44,134 bases of DNA, from contig NZ_JADWYU010000221.1 in the NCBI RefSeq assembly GCF_016786325.1, forward strand, positions 1 through 44,134. The letters run 5' to 3'. Both the position numbers and the translations under genes were made by a program. This document shows, piece after piece, positions 1 to 8,433 of this stretch; within the stretch, counting starts at the first letter, position 1; each line of letters opens with the position of its first letter. The stretch comes from Frankia nepalensis. Lineage in GTDB: Bacteria > Actinomycetota > Actinomycetes > Frankiales > Frankiaceae. The notes below the pieces were generated by a model. That model saw only the letters and a list, made by a program, of their open reading frames with translations. It was not told where the DNA came from and did not search any database.

Positions 1-206
1 CACCAGTCGGACGCCTTGATCCAGGAAGGATCTAGTCCGCCGGGCGGAGCCTGGCCAGGTCGCGCAGGGCGGCCGCCCTCGCGGCGGCGCCCTCGTGGGG
101 GTCTCCCCGGGCGCGTTGCCGGGCCGCCGGCCCCCCCCGGGGGGCCGCGGGGCCCACGGCCGACAGCCCCGAACTGCTCCAGCTGATCGAGTCGCTGAAC
201 TCGGCC
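1..206 (+). other. grpE: disturbed 5' part of grpE (probable frameshift)
   Basis: GrpE-like coding clearly extends upstream of the only usable start at 207: codons 162-206 read as the start of the GrpE coiled coil (DSPELLQLIESLNSAV). That frame is closed by TAG at 33-35 and has no ATG, GTG or TTG between. A different frame (frame 1) is open from base 1 to about 183. A run of eight C followed by six G at 131-144 lies between them. One missing base there would join the two frames. The N-terminus is therefore either broken or misread at the homopolymer. Confidence 0.5.
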
Positions 207-719
207 GTGCAGGAGCGCACGGCCGACCTGCAGCGGCTGAAGGCGGAGTACGACAACTACCGGCGCCGCATGGACCGGGACCGGCAGATGATCGCCGAGC
301 AGGCGACCGGGCGGGTGCTCGGCGCGATGCTGCCCACGCTCGACGACATCGGGCGCGCCCGGGACCACGGGGATCTGGAAGGTCCCTTCAAGGCGGTCGC
401 CGAGGCGCTCGAGGCCGCGCTGGAGTCGATCGGGCTGGCGCGGTTCGGCACGGTCGGCGACGAGTTCGACCCGCTGGTCCACGAGGCGTTGATGCACTCG
501 TACCGGCCGGACGTCACGGCGCCGACCTGTGTCGAGGTCTTCCGGTCCGGCTACTCCTACGGCGGCCGGGTCCTGCGGGTCGCGCAGGTCGCCGTGGCCG
601 AGCCGATCGACGAACCAGAGGCGTCGGCCGAGCCGGGGGGCGCGTCGGCGGACACGCCAGCTCCCGACGACACGGGCAGCGTGCCCGGCCCGGGGGGCGG
701 CCCCAGCGTGGAGTCGTGA
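207..719 (+). CDS. grpE: GrpE, nucleotide-exchange factor for DnaK (N-terminus uncertain)
   Basis: GrpE releases ADP from DnaK and so drives the chaperone cycle in the cytoplasm. The N-terminal half is a charged helix (RTADLQRLKAEYDNYRRRM) matching the long GrpE dimer coiled coil. The C-terminal beta-domain is clear: FDPLVHEALM, then GYSYGGRVLRVAQVAV. The last ~45 residues are a Pro/Gly/Ala/Asp tail. The start used is GTG at 207, the only in-frame candidate, but it has no Shine-Dalgarno sequence and cuts into the conserved helix, so the real protein is probably longer (see 1-206). The gene lies 98 bp before dnaJ; dnaK is presumably just outside the window. Identity is secure, the start is not. 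Confidence 0.88.
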   Translation: MQERTADLQRLKAEYDNYRRRMDRDRQMIAEQATGRVLGAMLPTLDDIGRARDHGDLEGPFKAVAEALEAALESIGLARFGTVGDEFDPLVHEALMHSYRPDVTAPTCVEVFRSGYSYGGRVLRVAQVAVAEPIDEPEASAEPGGASADTPAPDDTGSVPGPGGGPSVES

Positions 720-817
720 TCCCGCGCATCTGGTCAGCCGGTGCGCGTCCCTGGTTAACAGGGGGCCCCGCGCACCGGCGGTCCGGTTGAGGACATCATG
801 AAGAGAGGAGGGGCGCC

Positions 818-1978
818 GTGAGTGTTCGTGACATGGTCGAGAAGGACTACTACGCCGCTCTCGGCGTTCCCAAGGACGCGCCGGCTGCGGACATCAAGAA
901 GGCGTATCGCAAGCTCGCCCGCGAGCTGCACCCGGACAAGAACCCGGGAGACGCCAAGGCCGAGGCACGATTCAAGGAGATCTCCGAGGCCTACGACGTC
1001 CTCTCCGACGAGCGCCGGCGGCGCGAGTACGACGAGGCCCGGGCGTTGTTCCAGTCCGGGCGCTTCCCCGGCGGTACGGGCCCCGGCGGCGCCGGTGGCT
1101 ATGGCGGCGGCTTCGGCGGCCAGGGCAACGTCCCCTTCGACGACCTGCTCGGCGGCGGCGCGGGCGGGTTCGGCGGCCTGTTCGGCGACCTGTTCCAGCG
1201 GTCCTCGCCGGGTCGTGGCCCCAAGCGCGGCGGCGACATCGAGGCCGAGGTCACGATCTCGTTCGAGAAGTCACTGACGGGGCTCGAGGCCACGGTCCGG
1301 ATCCCGGGCGCAGCCACCTGCGCGACCTGCCACGGCCTGGGCGCCCGGCCCGGCACTGTGCCGCGCACCTGCTCGGTCTGCCGCGGGCTCGGCGTGATCT
1401 CTCGCTCGCAGGGCGGGTTCGCCCTGTCCGAGCCGTGCCGGGAGTGCCTGGGCAAGGGCCAGATCATCGACCACCCGTGCCCGGACTGCCACGGCAGCGG
1501 GCGACGGGAACGGGAACAGCGGATCCGAATCCCGGCCGGCGTGGCGGACGGCCAGCGGCTCAAGGTCCGGGGCCGTGGCAGCCCCGGCGAGCGCGGTGGC
1601 AGCCCCGGCGACCTGGAGGTCACCGTGCACGTCCAGCCACACCAGGTGTTCGGCCGCGAGGGCCCGAACCTGACCATCACGCTGCCGATCACCTTCTCCG
1701 AGGCGACGCTGGGCGCGTCGGTACGGGTGCCCACCCTGGACGGCGCTCCGCTGACGGTGAAGGTGCCGCCGGGTACCTCGAGCGGGAAGCGGCTGCGTGC
1801 CAAGGGGCGGGGCATCCCGAAGGCGGGCGGCGGGAACGGCGACCTGATCGTCACCGTCGAGGTGGCGGTCCCCAAGCCGAACGAGTTGTCACCGAAGGCG
1901 CGAACGGCGCTGCAGGAGTTCGCGCAGGCGCACCCGGGCGACCCACGCGAGGCGCTGATGACACTGTTGGGACAGTAA
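818..1978 (+). CDS. dnaJ: DnaJ, Hsp40 co-chaperone of DnaK
   Basis: This is a full-length type I DnaJ of 386 aa. It stimulates the DnaK ATPase and delivers unfolded substrates. Residues 10-75 are the J-domain with the HPD motif at 38-40. Residues 80-137 form the Gly/Phe-rich linker. Four zinc-binding CxxCxGxG motifs start at C168, C185, C207 and C221. The C-terminal substrate domains follow to about residue 365. GTG at 818 is preceded by a strong ribosome site (AGAGGAGGG). The TAA stop lies inside the first unit of a 17-nt tandem repeat. Its place between grpE and hspR marks it as the stress-operon DnaJ rather than a stand-alone paralogue. Confidence 0.97.
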   Translation: MSVRDMVEKDYYAALGVPKDAPAADIKKAYRKLARELHPDKNPGDAKAEARFKEISEAYDVLSDERRRREYDEARALFQSGRFPGGTGPGGAGGYGGGFGGQGNVPFDDLLGGGAGGFGGLFGDLFQRSSPGRGPKRGGDIEAEVTISFEKSLTGLEATVRIPGAATCATCHGLGARPGTVPRTCSVCRGLGVISRSQGGFALSEPCRECLGKGQIIDHPCPDCHGSGRREREQRIRIPAGVADGQRLKVRGRGSPGERGGSPGDLEVTVHVQPHQVFGREGPNLTITLPITFSEATLGASVRVPTLDGAPLTVKVPPGTSSGKRLRAKGRGIPKAGGGNGDLIVTVEVAVPKPNELSPKARTALQEFAQAHPGDPREALMTLLGQ

Positions 1979-2051
1979 CGGCCTTGAGACAGTTTCGGCC
2001 TTGAGACACTGACGACCTTGGGACACTGACGACCTTGGAACACTGACGGCC
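1967..2051 (+). repeat. five tandem copies of a 17-nt repeat spanning the dnaJ stop codon
   Basis: The units lie at 1967-1983, 1984-2000, 2001-2017, 2018-2034 and 2035-2051, with a form close to TTGRGACACTGACGRCC. Units 2 to 5 are each preceded by C, giving CTTGAGA, CTTGAGA, CTTGGGA and CTTGGAA at 17-bp spacing. These resemble the left half of the HspR operator (CTTGAGT), but in direct rather than inverted orientation. The first unit contains the dnaJ TAA. The remainder of the dnaJ-hspR gap (2052-2380) shows no gene or clear hairpin. Confidence 0.85.
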
Positions 2052-2380
2052 AAGGTGGGGGCCACCGTGTTCGCCGTGCCTCGCGCGGCTTCCCGGTAGT
2101 CCGGCCGTCCACAACCGCCGGGGACCATTCCTTCGATGCCGGGCGTCACCGCCCGACCAGCACCGGAGGCACAGGCGGGGCAAGACCTGCCGGCGGGCCT
2201 TCGGCTTCCGGACCTCCCGATCGCTTCGCCGATCCGGAGCGGGACGCCGGAGACCCGAGCGGCGCCTCCTTGACCACGAGGTGGGCCAACGAAACATCCG
2301 AAGACGGCCTACTGTTCGCCAGTCTGCGGGGAGGGCACTTCAGCCGGCTTCCGGGCCGGTCAAGGAAGTGAGGCAGGCAG

Positions 2381-3013
2381 ATGAATCCTAGAACGCACCG
2401 TACCTCCGACCCACCGATGACCGGAGCCAGGGGCGGCCCTTCGGGCGGCGACCCCGCCAGCGCCGTCCACGACGCCGGCGTGCCCGGGCGGGCCGGCGGC
2501 CGGGCGCGGCCCGCCGGCGTCCCTGGCGCCGCGGCGGGGCCGGGCGGCCCACCGCCGGGAGCCACCGGGGAACGGCCGGCCTACCCGCTGCCGGGCCTGC
2601 CCGGGCCCGCGCACGACGTCGACGCCCCGGTCTACGTGATCTCGATCGCCGCCGAGCTCGCCGGCATGCACCCGCAGACGTTGCGGTCCTACGACCGGCT
2701 CGGCCTGGTCACGCCCGGCCGGACCGCCGGGCGCGGCCGGCGCTACTCGGCGCGCGACGTCGCGCTGCTGCGCGAGGTCCAACGGCTGTCCCAGGAGGAG
2801 GGCGTCAACCTGGAGGGCATCCGGCAGATCCTCCAGCTCGGCGCGCAGGTGCTGGCGCTGCAGGCCGAGGTCCGCGCGCTGCACGAGGAGCTGGCCAAGA
2901 CCCGCGCCGAGGCCGACCGGCGGGTCGCCGAGGCGCACGCCAGCCACCGCCGCGACCTCGTCCCGGTGGACCGCGGCGCCATCGTCATCTGGCGCCCGGG
3001 GCCGCGCCGATAG
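2381..3013 (+). CDS. hspR: HspR, MerR-family heat-shock repressor
   Basis: HspR represses the dnaK operon and clpB in actinobacteria by binding HAIR inverted repeats, with DnaK as co-repressor (family knowledge). Residues 84-155 form the MerR-type winged helix: VYVISIAAELAGMHPQTLRSY, then GLVTPGRTAGRGRRYS, and an EGVNLEGIRQILQL helix. A coiled coil follows (156-190). The first ~80 residues are a Gly/Pro/Ala-rich extension absent from the roughly 150-aa family members, so the annotated start may be too early; the ATG at 2417 is an alternative. AGGCAGGCAG precedes the ATG at 2381. A HAIR-like site upstream of clpB (4080-4100) supports a local regulon. Confidence 0.92.
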   Translation: MNPRTHRTSDPPMTGARGGPSGGDPASAVHDAGVPGRAGGRARPAGVPGAAAGPGGPPPGATGERPAYPLPGLPGPAHDVDAPVYVISIAAELAGMHPQTLRSYDRLGLVTPGRTAGRGRRYSARDVALLREVQRLSQEEGVNLEGIRQILQLGAQVLALQAEVRALHEELAKTRAEADRRVAEAHASHRRDLVPVDRGAIVIWRPGPRR

Positions 3014-3096
3014 GCACGCGGCGGTGTCCGGCCCCGGCGGCCGGGCGGCGGCCGCGGCCTCCAGGGTCCCCGGGGACGCCGGGCCGCGGGCGATTC

Positions 3097-3132
3097 CACC
3101 AGCCAGTCCGGCACGGACCGGCCGCGCTGGTG
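3097..3132 (-). terminator. possible terminator between hspR and lipoprotein gene 1
   Basis: A 7-bp outer stem CACCAGC/GCTGGTG (3097-3103 with 3126-3132) encloses a 5-bp inner stem GTCCG/CGGAC. It lies just past the stop of the minus-strand lipoprotein gene and between two convergent genes. There is no T-run, so this is a weak call. Confidence 0.35.
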
Positions 3133-3136
3133 TCGA

Positions 3137-3850
3137 CTACTGCAGCTTCAGCTGCGCGACGTATCGGGCGGTGGCGTTCTCCACCACGTCGTCGACGGGA
3201 TTGCCCATGGACATCACGATCAGCTCCGCCTCGACCCGGCCGGTGCCGAGGAAGACGATGTCCGAGTAGTACTCGACCGTGGCGCCGCCTTCCTCCGACG
3301 GCATGACGAACGACAGCCGCGCGAGCGCCCCTGGCGGGAGCGGCGTGTCGCGGCTGGTCCAGGTGTCCACGGACGACAGGCCGTCGTCTGCCGCGTCCTC
3401 CCCCATGGTCGACATGAGGCAGCCCGTCAGGTCACCCTCCCCCAGCAGGGCGGTGTGGCGCTTGAGCTGCTCGGGGGTGACGACGTGCGCGTACGAGATG
3501 ATGGAGTACACACCCTCCGGGCCCTGCAGCGCCGGCCCGGACGCGCTGGACGACGGGAAGTCCACCTCCTTGCCGAAGCACTCGGCGATGTCCGCGTACG
3601 GGAACGCGTCGCGGTCCGTCGGGTCCTCGCCCGCCGCGGCCTGGAGTTCGGTGAGGTCGTTGTCCTCCGGGCCCTTGGCATAGACGAAGTCGATGGCGTT
3701 CAGTTCCGTCGCCGTGCCGGCCGACGGCGCGGCGGTCTCGGGCTTGTCGTCGGCCGTGGAGCAGCCGCCGAGCGCGAGCGCGAACGCCGTCGCGGCGCCC
3801 GCGCCGGCCAGCATGAGCCGGGCCCGCGAGTTCGTCCAGGTCATCCACAT
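3137..3850 (-). CDS. lipoprotein of the six-member family (copy 1)
   Basis: Predicted secreted lipoprotein of unknown function, 237 aa. The signal peptide ends in the lipobox LALGGC with the lipidated Cys at residue 30. Family marks are DFVYAKGPED, a first conserved Cys (IAECFG), a second conserved Cys (LTGCLMS), a TPLPPGA motif, a DIVFLGTGRVEAEL strand and a C-terminal Gln. The two cysteines probably form a disulfide in a single extracytoplasmic domain; a sensor or lipid-carrier role is possible but unproven. The frame stays open upstream to 4000, but the signal peptide begins at ATG 3850 or 3844. It is transcribed divergently from clpB. Confidence 0.8.
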   Translation of the reverse strand: MWMTWTNSRARLMLAGAGAATAFALALGGCSTADDKPETAAPSAGTATELNAIDFVYAKGPEDNDLTELQAAAGEDPTDRDAFPYADIAECFGKEVDFPSSSASGPALQGPEGVYSIISYAHVVTPEQLKRHTALLGEGDLTGCLMSTMGEDAADDGLSSVDTWTSRDTPLPPGALARLSFVMPSEEGGATVEYYSDIVFLGTGRVEAELIVMSMGNPVDDVVENATARYVAQLKLQ

Positions 3851-4223
3851 GCCAGGAGGTCCCCATCCTCCACCGACGCATCCGGACGATCCGGACCATG
3901 GGCGGACGACGACTGTAAGGGACCCGATCTTCCTGCCCTCGCCGGGGTGCGGCGATTGGCCGCGAGCGGCGGTGTTCCCGTCGATCAACCCACCGGCCAT
4001 GGTCGGCGGGCTCCCGCCGGTCCCTCAGGACCGGTGCCCGCGACCGCGACCGCGCCGGAGCAGAGCGCGCCGGCATCAAGTTGAGTGGAGTAGGCTCAGG
4101 TATGCTCAGTGCATGAAGCGCTGGGCAGGCGGGAACACGCACACTGAGAGGACCCGAATCTCAGGCGGAGACCGCGCCTGATGTCGCCGATGTCGCTGAC
4201 ACGTCGAGGACCGTGGGGACCAC
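3851..4223. other. divergent promoter region, lipoprotein gene 1 / clpB
   Basis: No gene is seen in this 373-bp gap. Its clpB-proximal half holds the HAIR-like operator at 4080-4100 and a TATGCT -10-like hexamer at 4101-4106. The lipoprotein side has no recognisable operator. Confidence 0.5.
4080..4100 (+). promoter_or_regulatory. HAIR-like operator for HspR upstream of clpB
   Basis: The sequence is GTTGAGT, seven bases, GCTCAGG. It fits the known HspR target CTTGAGT-N7-ACTCAAG in 11 of the 14 arm bases, with the exact 7-bp spacing. A TATGCT hexamer follows directly at 4101-4106, so a bound repressor would cover the promoter. HspR itself is encoded 1.1 kb upstream, and clpB is a known HspR target in Streptomyces. 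Confidence 0.8.
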
Positions 4224-6842
4224 ATGAACGCTGACCGGCTGACCGCCCGCTCGCAGGAGGCGCTCTCCTCCGCCATCTCCCGGGCGACCGGGGACGGGTC
4301 ACCGCTCGTCGACCCGCTGCACCTGCTCACCGCGCTGCTCGAGCCGCGCGACAGCGCCGCGGCCGCGCTGGTCACGGCCGCCGGCGCGTCCCTCGACGCC
4401 GTCCGCGAACGCGCCGAGAGCGCCGTCGCCCGGCTCCCGCACGCGACCGGCGCGAGCGTCGCGCCGCCGCAGCTCTCCCGCCAGCTGATCACCGTGCTCG
4501 ACAACGCCGAGCGGCAGGCGGCCCGCCTCGGCGACGAGTACACGTCCGTCGAGCACCTGGTCATCGCCCTGGCCGAGGAGCGCGGCGAGGCCGGGCGCGT
4601 GCTGGTCGCCGCCGGCGCGACCGCCGACGCGCTGCGCGCCTCGGTGGACAAGGTGCGCGGAGGCGCCCGCCGGGTGACCAGCCGCGACCCGGAGGACTCC
4701 TACCAGGCGTTGGAGAAGTACTCGATCGACCTGACCGAGCAGGCCCGCGCCGGCAAGCTGGACCCGGTCGTCGGCCGCGACACCGAGATTCGCCGGGTCA
4801 TCCAGGTGCTGTCGCGGCGGACCAAGAACAACCCGGTGCTCATCGGCGAGCCGGGCGTCGGCAAGACCGCGATCGTCGAGGGGCTGGCGCTGCGCGTGGT
4901 CGCCGGCGACGTGCCGGAGTCACTGCGTGGCCGGCGGATCGTCTCGCTCGACCTGGGTTCGATGGTGGCTGGCTCCAAGTTCCGCGGCGAGTTCGAGGAG
5001 CGCCTGAAGGCGGTCCTGAGCGAGATCCGCGCGGCCGAGGGTCAGATCATCACCTTCATCGACGAGTTGCACACCGTCGTCGGCGCGGGCGCCGCCGAGG
5101 GCGCGATGGACGCCGGCAACATGCTCAAGCCGATGCTGGCCCGCGGCGAGCTGCGGATGATCGGCGCCACCACGCTGGACGAGTACCGCACCCGGATCGA
5201 GAAGGACCCGGCGCTGGAGCGCCGCTTCCAGCCCGTCATGGTCGGCGAGCCGTCGGTGGAGGACACCATCGGCATCCTGCGCGGCCTGAAGGAGCGTTAC
5301 GAGGTCCACCACGGCGTGCGGATCACCGACGCCGCCCTGGTCGCCGCCGCCACCCTCTCCGACCGGTACGTCACCGCCCGGTTCCTGCCGGACAAGGCCA
5401 TCGACCTCGTCGACGAGGCGGCCTCCCGGCTGCGGATGGAGCTCGACAGCCGGCCGGTCGCGATCGACGAGCTGGAGCGGGCCGCGCGCCGCCTCGAGAT
5501 CGAGGAGATGGCGCTGGCCAAGGAGAGCGACGACGCGTCCAAGGCCCGGCTCGAGCGGCTGCGGCGTGAGCTCGCCGGCAAGCGGGAGGAGCTCTCCGCG
5601 CTGACCGCCCGCTGGCAGCGGGAGAAGAACGCCATCGGCGAGGTGCAGAAGGTCAAGGAGGAGCTGGAGAACGCCCGCCGCGCCGCCGAGATCGCCGAAC
5701 GCGACCTGGACCTCGCCCGGGCCGGCGAGCTGCGCTACGGAACCATCCCGGAGCTGGAGAAGCGGCTGGCGGCCGCCACCGAGGCCCTTGGCGGCGGCGG
5801 CCACGCGGACGGCCAGCCGATGCTGAACGAGGAGGTCGGCCCGGACGACGTCGCCGAGGTGGTCGCGAGCTGGACCGGCATCCCCGCCGGCCGGATGCTC
5901 GAGGGCGAGACCGCCAAGCTGCTGCGGATGGAGGACGAGCTGCACGCCCGGGTCATCGGGCAGGACGCGGCCGTCCGCGCGGTCTCCGACGCGGTCCGCC
6001 GCGCCAGGGCCGGCATCTCCGACCCGGACCGGCCGACCGGCTCGTTCCTGTTCCTCGGCCCGACCGGCGTCGGCAAGACCGAGCTCGCGAAGGCGCTGGC
6101 GGACTTCCTGTTCGACGACGACCGCGCGGTGGTGCGCATCGACATGTCGGAGTACGCCGAGAAGCACTCGGTGGCCCGGCTGATCGGCGCCCCGCCCGGC
6201 TACATCGGCTTCGAGTCCGGCGGCCAGCTCACGGAGGCGGTCCGGCGCCGGCCGTACAGCGTGATCCTGCTCGACGAGGTCGAGAAGGCCCACCCGGACG
6301 TCTTCGACGTGCTGCTGCAGGTACTCGACGACGGCCGGCTGACCGACGGCCAGGGCCGCACCGTCGACTTCCGCAACACGATCCTGGTGCTGACCTCGAA
6401 CCTGGGCTCGCAGTACATCGCCGACCCGACGCTGTCCCCCGAGGCCCGGGCGAACATGGTGCAGGTCGCCGTGCGGGAGGCGTTCAAGCCGGAGTTCGTC
6501 AACCGGCTCGACGCGGTACTGATCTTCGACCAGCTCGGCAGGGCGGACCTGACCAGGATCGTCGACCTGCAGCTCGACCGGCTGCGCCGGCGGCTGACCG
6601 ACCGGCGGATCACCCTGACGGTCACCGACGCGGCCAAGGGCTGGCTCGCGGACGAGGGCAACGACCCGGTCTACGGCGCCCGCCCACTGCGCCGGCTGGT
6701 GCAGACCGCGATCGGCGACCAGCTGGCGCGCGAGCTGCTCGGCGGCCAGGTCCACGACGGCGACGAGGTCCTCGTCGACCTCGACGACACCGGCCGCGGC
6801 CTGACCGTCCGCCCCGCCGTCCCCGCGGGCAAGACCCTCTGA
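4224..6842 (+). CDS. clpB: ClpB, AAA+ protein disaggregase
   Basis: ClpB threads aggregated proteins through its hexameric pore and works with DnaK/DnaJ/GrpE. The 872-aa length is normal. In order: Clp N-domain (about 1-145); first AAA+ domain with Walker A GEPGVGKT at 208-215 and Walker B ending [12 protein letters not shown]; the long coiled-coil middle domain that marks ClpB rather than ClpA or ClpC (about 400-520); second AAA+ domain with GPTGVGKT at 612-619 and LLDEVEKAH. Both nucleotide sites look intact. The start is ATG 4224, after GAGGACCGTGGGGACCAC. Control is likely by HspR through the HAIR-like site upstream, and a 14-bp hairpin follows the gene. Confidence 0.98.
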   Translation: MNADRLTARSQEALSSAISRATGDGSPLVDPLHLLTALLEPRDSAAAALVTAAGASLDAVRERAESAVARLPHATGASVAPPQLSRQLITVLDNAERQAARLGDEYTSVEHLVIALAEERGEAGRVLVAAGATADALRASVDKVRGGARRVTSRDPEDSYQALEKYSIDLTEQARAGKLDPVVGRDTEIRRVIQVLSRRTKNNPVLIGEPGVGKTAIVEGLALRVVAGDVPESLRGRRIVSLDLGSMVAGSKFRGEFEERLKAVLSEIRAAEGQIITFIDELHTVVGAGAAEGAMDAGNMLKPMLARGELRMIGATTLDEYRTRIEKDPALERRFQPVMVGEPSVEDTIGILRGLKERYEVHHGVRITDAALVAAATLSDRYVTARFLPDKAIDLVDEAASRLRMELDSRPVAIDELERAARRLEIEEMALAKESDDASKARLERLRRELAGKREELSALTARWQREKNAIGEVQKVKEELENARRAAEIAERDLDLARAGELRYGTIPELEKRLAAATEALGGGGHADGQPMLNEEVGPDDVAEVVASWTGIPAGRMLEGETAKLLRMEDELHARVIGQDAAVRAVSDAVRRARAGISDPDRPTGSFLFLGPTGVGKTELAKALADFLFDDDRAVVRIDMSEYAEKHSVARLIGAPPGYIGFESGGQLTEAVRRRPYSVILLDEVEKAHPDVFDVLLQVLDDGRLTDGQGRTVDFRNTILVLTSNLGSQYIADPTLSPEARANMVQVAVREAFKPEFVNRLDAVLIFDQLGRADLTRIVDLQLDRLRRRLTDRRITLTVTDAAKGWLADEGNDPVYGARPLRRLVQTAIGDQLARELLGGQVHDGDEVLVDLDDTGRGLTVRPAVPAGKTL

Positions 6843-6886
6843 CGGCGACCAGCCCGCAGCGCGGTCAGCCAGGCCAGACGCCGGAA

Positions 6887-6920
6887 CGAGGCGGTAGGAC
6901 GACACTGTCCTACCGCCTCG
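6887..6920 (+). terminator. terminator after clpB
   Basis: A perfect 14-bp stem, CGAGGCGGTAGGAC (6887-6900) with its complement at 6907-6920, closes a 6-nt loop (GACACT). It starts 45 nt after the clpB stop. There is no T-run, which is usual for actinobacterial terminators. Confidence 0.8.
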
Positions 6921-7141
6921 CTGGTATTTCGAGCCGCCCGGACAACGCTGACCGGACACAAACGTTCACACCATTACGGCAACCGCCACCCGGCCATGCC
7001 ACCGACCTCGGACGGGGGTTACCCCGGCTATATGGACTGACCATCGACCGGGTCCGGTCGGGGCGCGGAGCGTCCCGACGGCGGAGCCGGGGTCCCTGCC
7101 GGATCGACGGAGCCTGCGGAGTCGATCTGGGAGGTCCGGAT
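6921..7141. other. gap after clpB, nothing recognised
   Basis: Beyond the clpB terminator this stretch contains only short inverted repeats (GGGGTTACCCC near 7014; ATCGAC/GTCGAT near 7101-7124). No gene is supported. Confidence 0.4.
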
Positions 7142-7159
7142 GGTCGCCCCTGGGCGACC
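7142..7159 (-). terminator. terminator of lipoprotein gene 2
   Basis: GGTCGCCC and its complement GGGCGACC form an 8-bp hairpin with a 2-nt centre. It lies 14 nt beyond the stop of the minus-strand lipoprotein gene, the same distance seen for copies 4 and 5. Confidence 0.6.
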
Positions 7160-7173
7160 TTGAGCCGACCGCC

Positions 7174-7953
7174 TTACTGCTTGGCGATCTTCTTCTCGAC
7201 CTGGTTGGTGAGCGTGCCCAGGACGGATTCGTCGATCGGCTCGAACGGGTTGATGATGAAGATCGTGGACTCCACCTGGCCGGTGAAGATGGTGACCATG
7301 TCGACGTGCAGCTCGATCTCGGTGCCCTCGGTGAGCAGGGTCAGCTGGATCTGGATCCGGTCGGTGGCGCCGGCCGGCGGCGTGGCCCAGTTCGTGCCGA
7401 GCAGGGTCGCGTCGTCGCCGTCGCTGATGAGCTCGTCCACGAGAGCGCGGCCCCAGCAGCCGGCGAACCGGTCGTGGCGGACCAGCTCACGGTGCTTGCT
7501 CACGGTGCTTGTCGACGCGTAGACCGCGGCGAACGACCGGATGTTGGTACCGACCGCGTCGTCGGTGAAGACCGGGCCGTTGGCGTGATCCGTCGAGCGC
7601 CCGCCGAGGTCGGACTGGGACAGCTCCATGCAGGTGGGGATCGGGTCCTCGAACAGCGAGGCCTCGGTCGGGTCGGTGTCCGGCTCCATCGTGTAGGCGC
7701 TGGTCTCGGGCCCCTCACCGAGGACGAAGTCCGCCGCCCGCAGCACGGCCGGCGCCGTGCTCGGTGCCGCCGTCGCCGTGACCGAGACCGACACGTCGTC
7801 CAGGTCGGGGCCCTTGGTGTTCTTCGACTTGGGCGAGCCCGAGCTCTGGCAGCCGGCCAGCGCGGCGACGAGCACCGCGGCGATGACCGTCACCAGAACC
7901 GGAAGAAAGCGCCGCCGATTCCGGTGGCGGCCACCCTGCGATGCATTGTTCAC
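7174..7953 (-). CDS. lipoprotein of the six-member family (copy 2)
   Basis: Predicted lipoprotein, 259 aa, function unknown. A basic N-terminus (HRNRRR) and a hydrophobic helix lead to the lipobox AALAGC, lipidated at C35. Family marks are ADFVLGEGPET, the conserved cysteines in PTCMEL and FAGCWGR, the strand IFTGQVESTIFIINP and the ending KIAKQ. It is the most divergent copy: the usual TPxPPGA motif appears as ATPPAGA and the strand begins MVTIFTG rather than DxVYxG. The start is GTG at 7953 with no strong ribosome site. A hairpin follows the stop. Confidence 0.8.
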   Translation of the reverse strand: MNNASQGGRHRNRRRFLPVLVTVIAAVLVAALAGCQSSGSPKSKNTKGPDLDDVSVSVTATAAPSTAPAVLRAADFVLGEGPETSAYTMEPDTDPTEASLFEDPIPTCMELSQSDLGGRSTDHANGPVFTDDAVGTNIRSFAAVYASTSTVSKHRELVRHDRFAGCWGRALVDELISDGDDATLLGTNWATPPAGATDRIQIQLTLLTEGTEIELHVDMVTIFTGQVESTIFIINPFEPIDESVLGTLTNQVEKKIAKQ

Positions 7954-8433
7954 GATATCGAGAATAGGCGGCCGGGAATAATTGTGGACCGTCGGCGGAT
8001 GTCACCCCCACGACCTCCGTGTCAGCGCCGGGACACCTCCTTTCCATCGGATTCACCCGATGTCCTCCGGCCGGCGCCCGGCGAGCGGCGCCGCGTTCCG
8101 CGCAGGCGCCGAAGCGGTCACCGCGAAATGGCGGCAGCGGGTGGCGGCAGTGGTGCTGGCATGCGTGTTCCGAGACCGGCCAGCACTCATTCCCCCGCCC
8201 TGGAAGCCGCAATCACCGCTGTCAAGGGCGCCAGCGTCACCCGCCAGGCCCTGGCTCGTCGAGCGCGTCTTCCGGCGGCCCTCGGCGCCGTTCCCCGCCG
8301 ACGGCGAGGAGGGCCGTCCGCGGCGGCGCGGAGCCCGCGCCACCGAGCCCGCGCCACCGAGCCCGCGGTACCAAGGCAGCGGTACCGCGCCCACGGGGCC
8401 CCGCCCCGACATGGGTAGCCCTATCGTCAGGCC
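7954..8433. other. divergent region, lipoprotein gene 2 / psuG
   Basis: No gene is convincing in this 480-bp gap. It contains three 14-nt units of the form GAGCCCGCGCCACC at 8331-8344, 8345-8358 and 8359-8372. The third unit runs into an inverted repeat, CGCGGTACC (8364-8372) with GGTACCGCG (8381-8389), 45-70 bp before psuG. The palindrome could be an operator for psuG. Confidence 0.5.
8331..8389 (+). repeat. three 14-nt tandem repeats plus inverted repeat before psuG
   Basis: Units 1 and 2 are identical (GAGCCCGCGCCACC) and unit 3 ends GGTACC instead of GCCACC. CGCGGTACC and GGTACCGCG then flank an 8-nt centre. Both patterns are direct readings; any role is inference. Confidence 0.75.

Noticed and set aside
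4920-6959. 679-codon open frame on the minus strand
   Set aside because: It is antisense to clpB; the + strand protein is complete and conserved, and long antisense frames are expected at this GC content.
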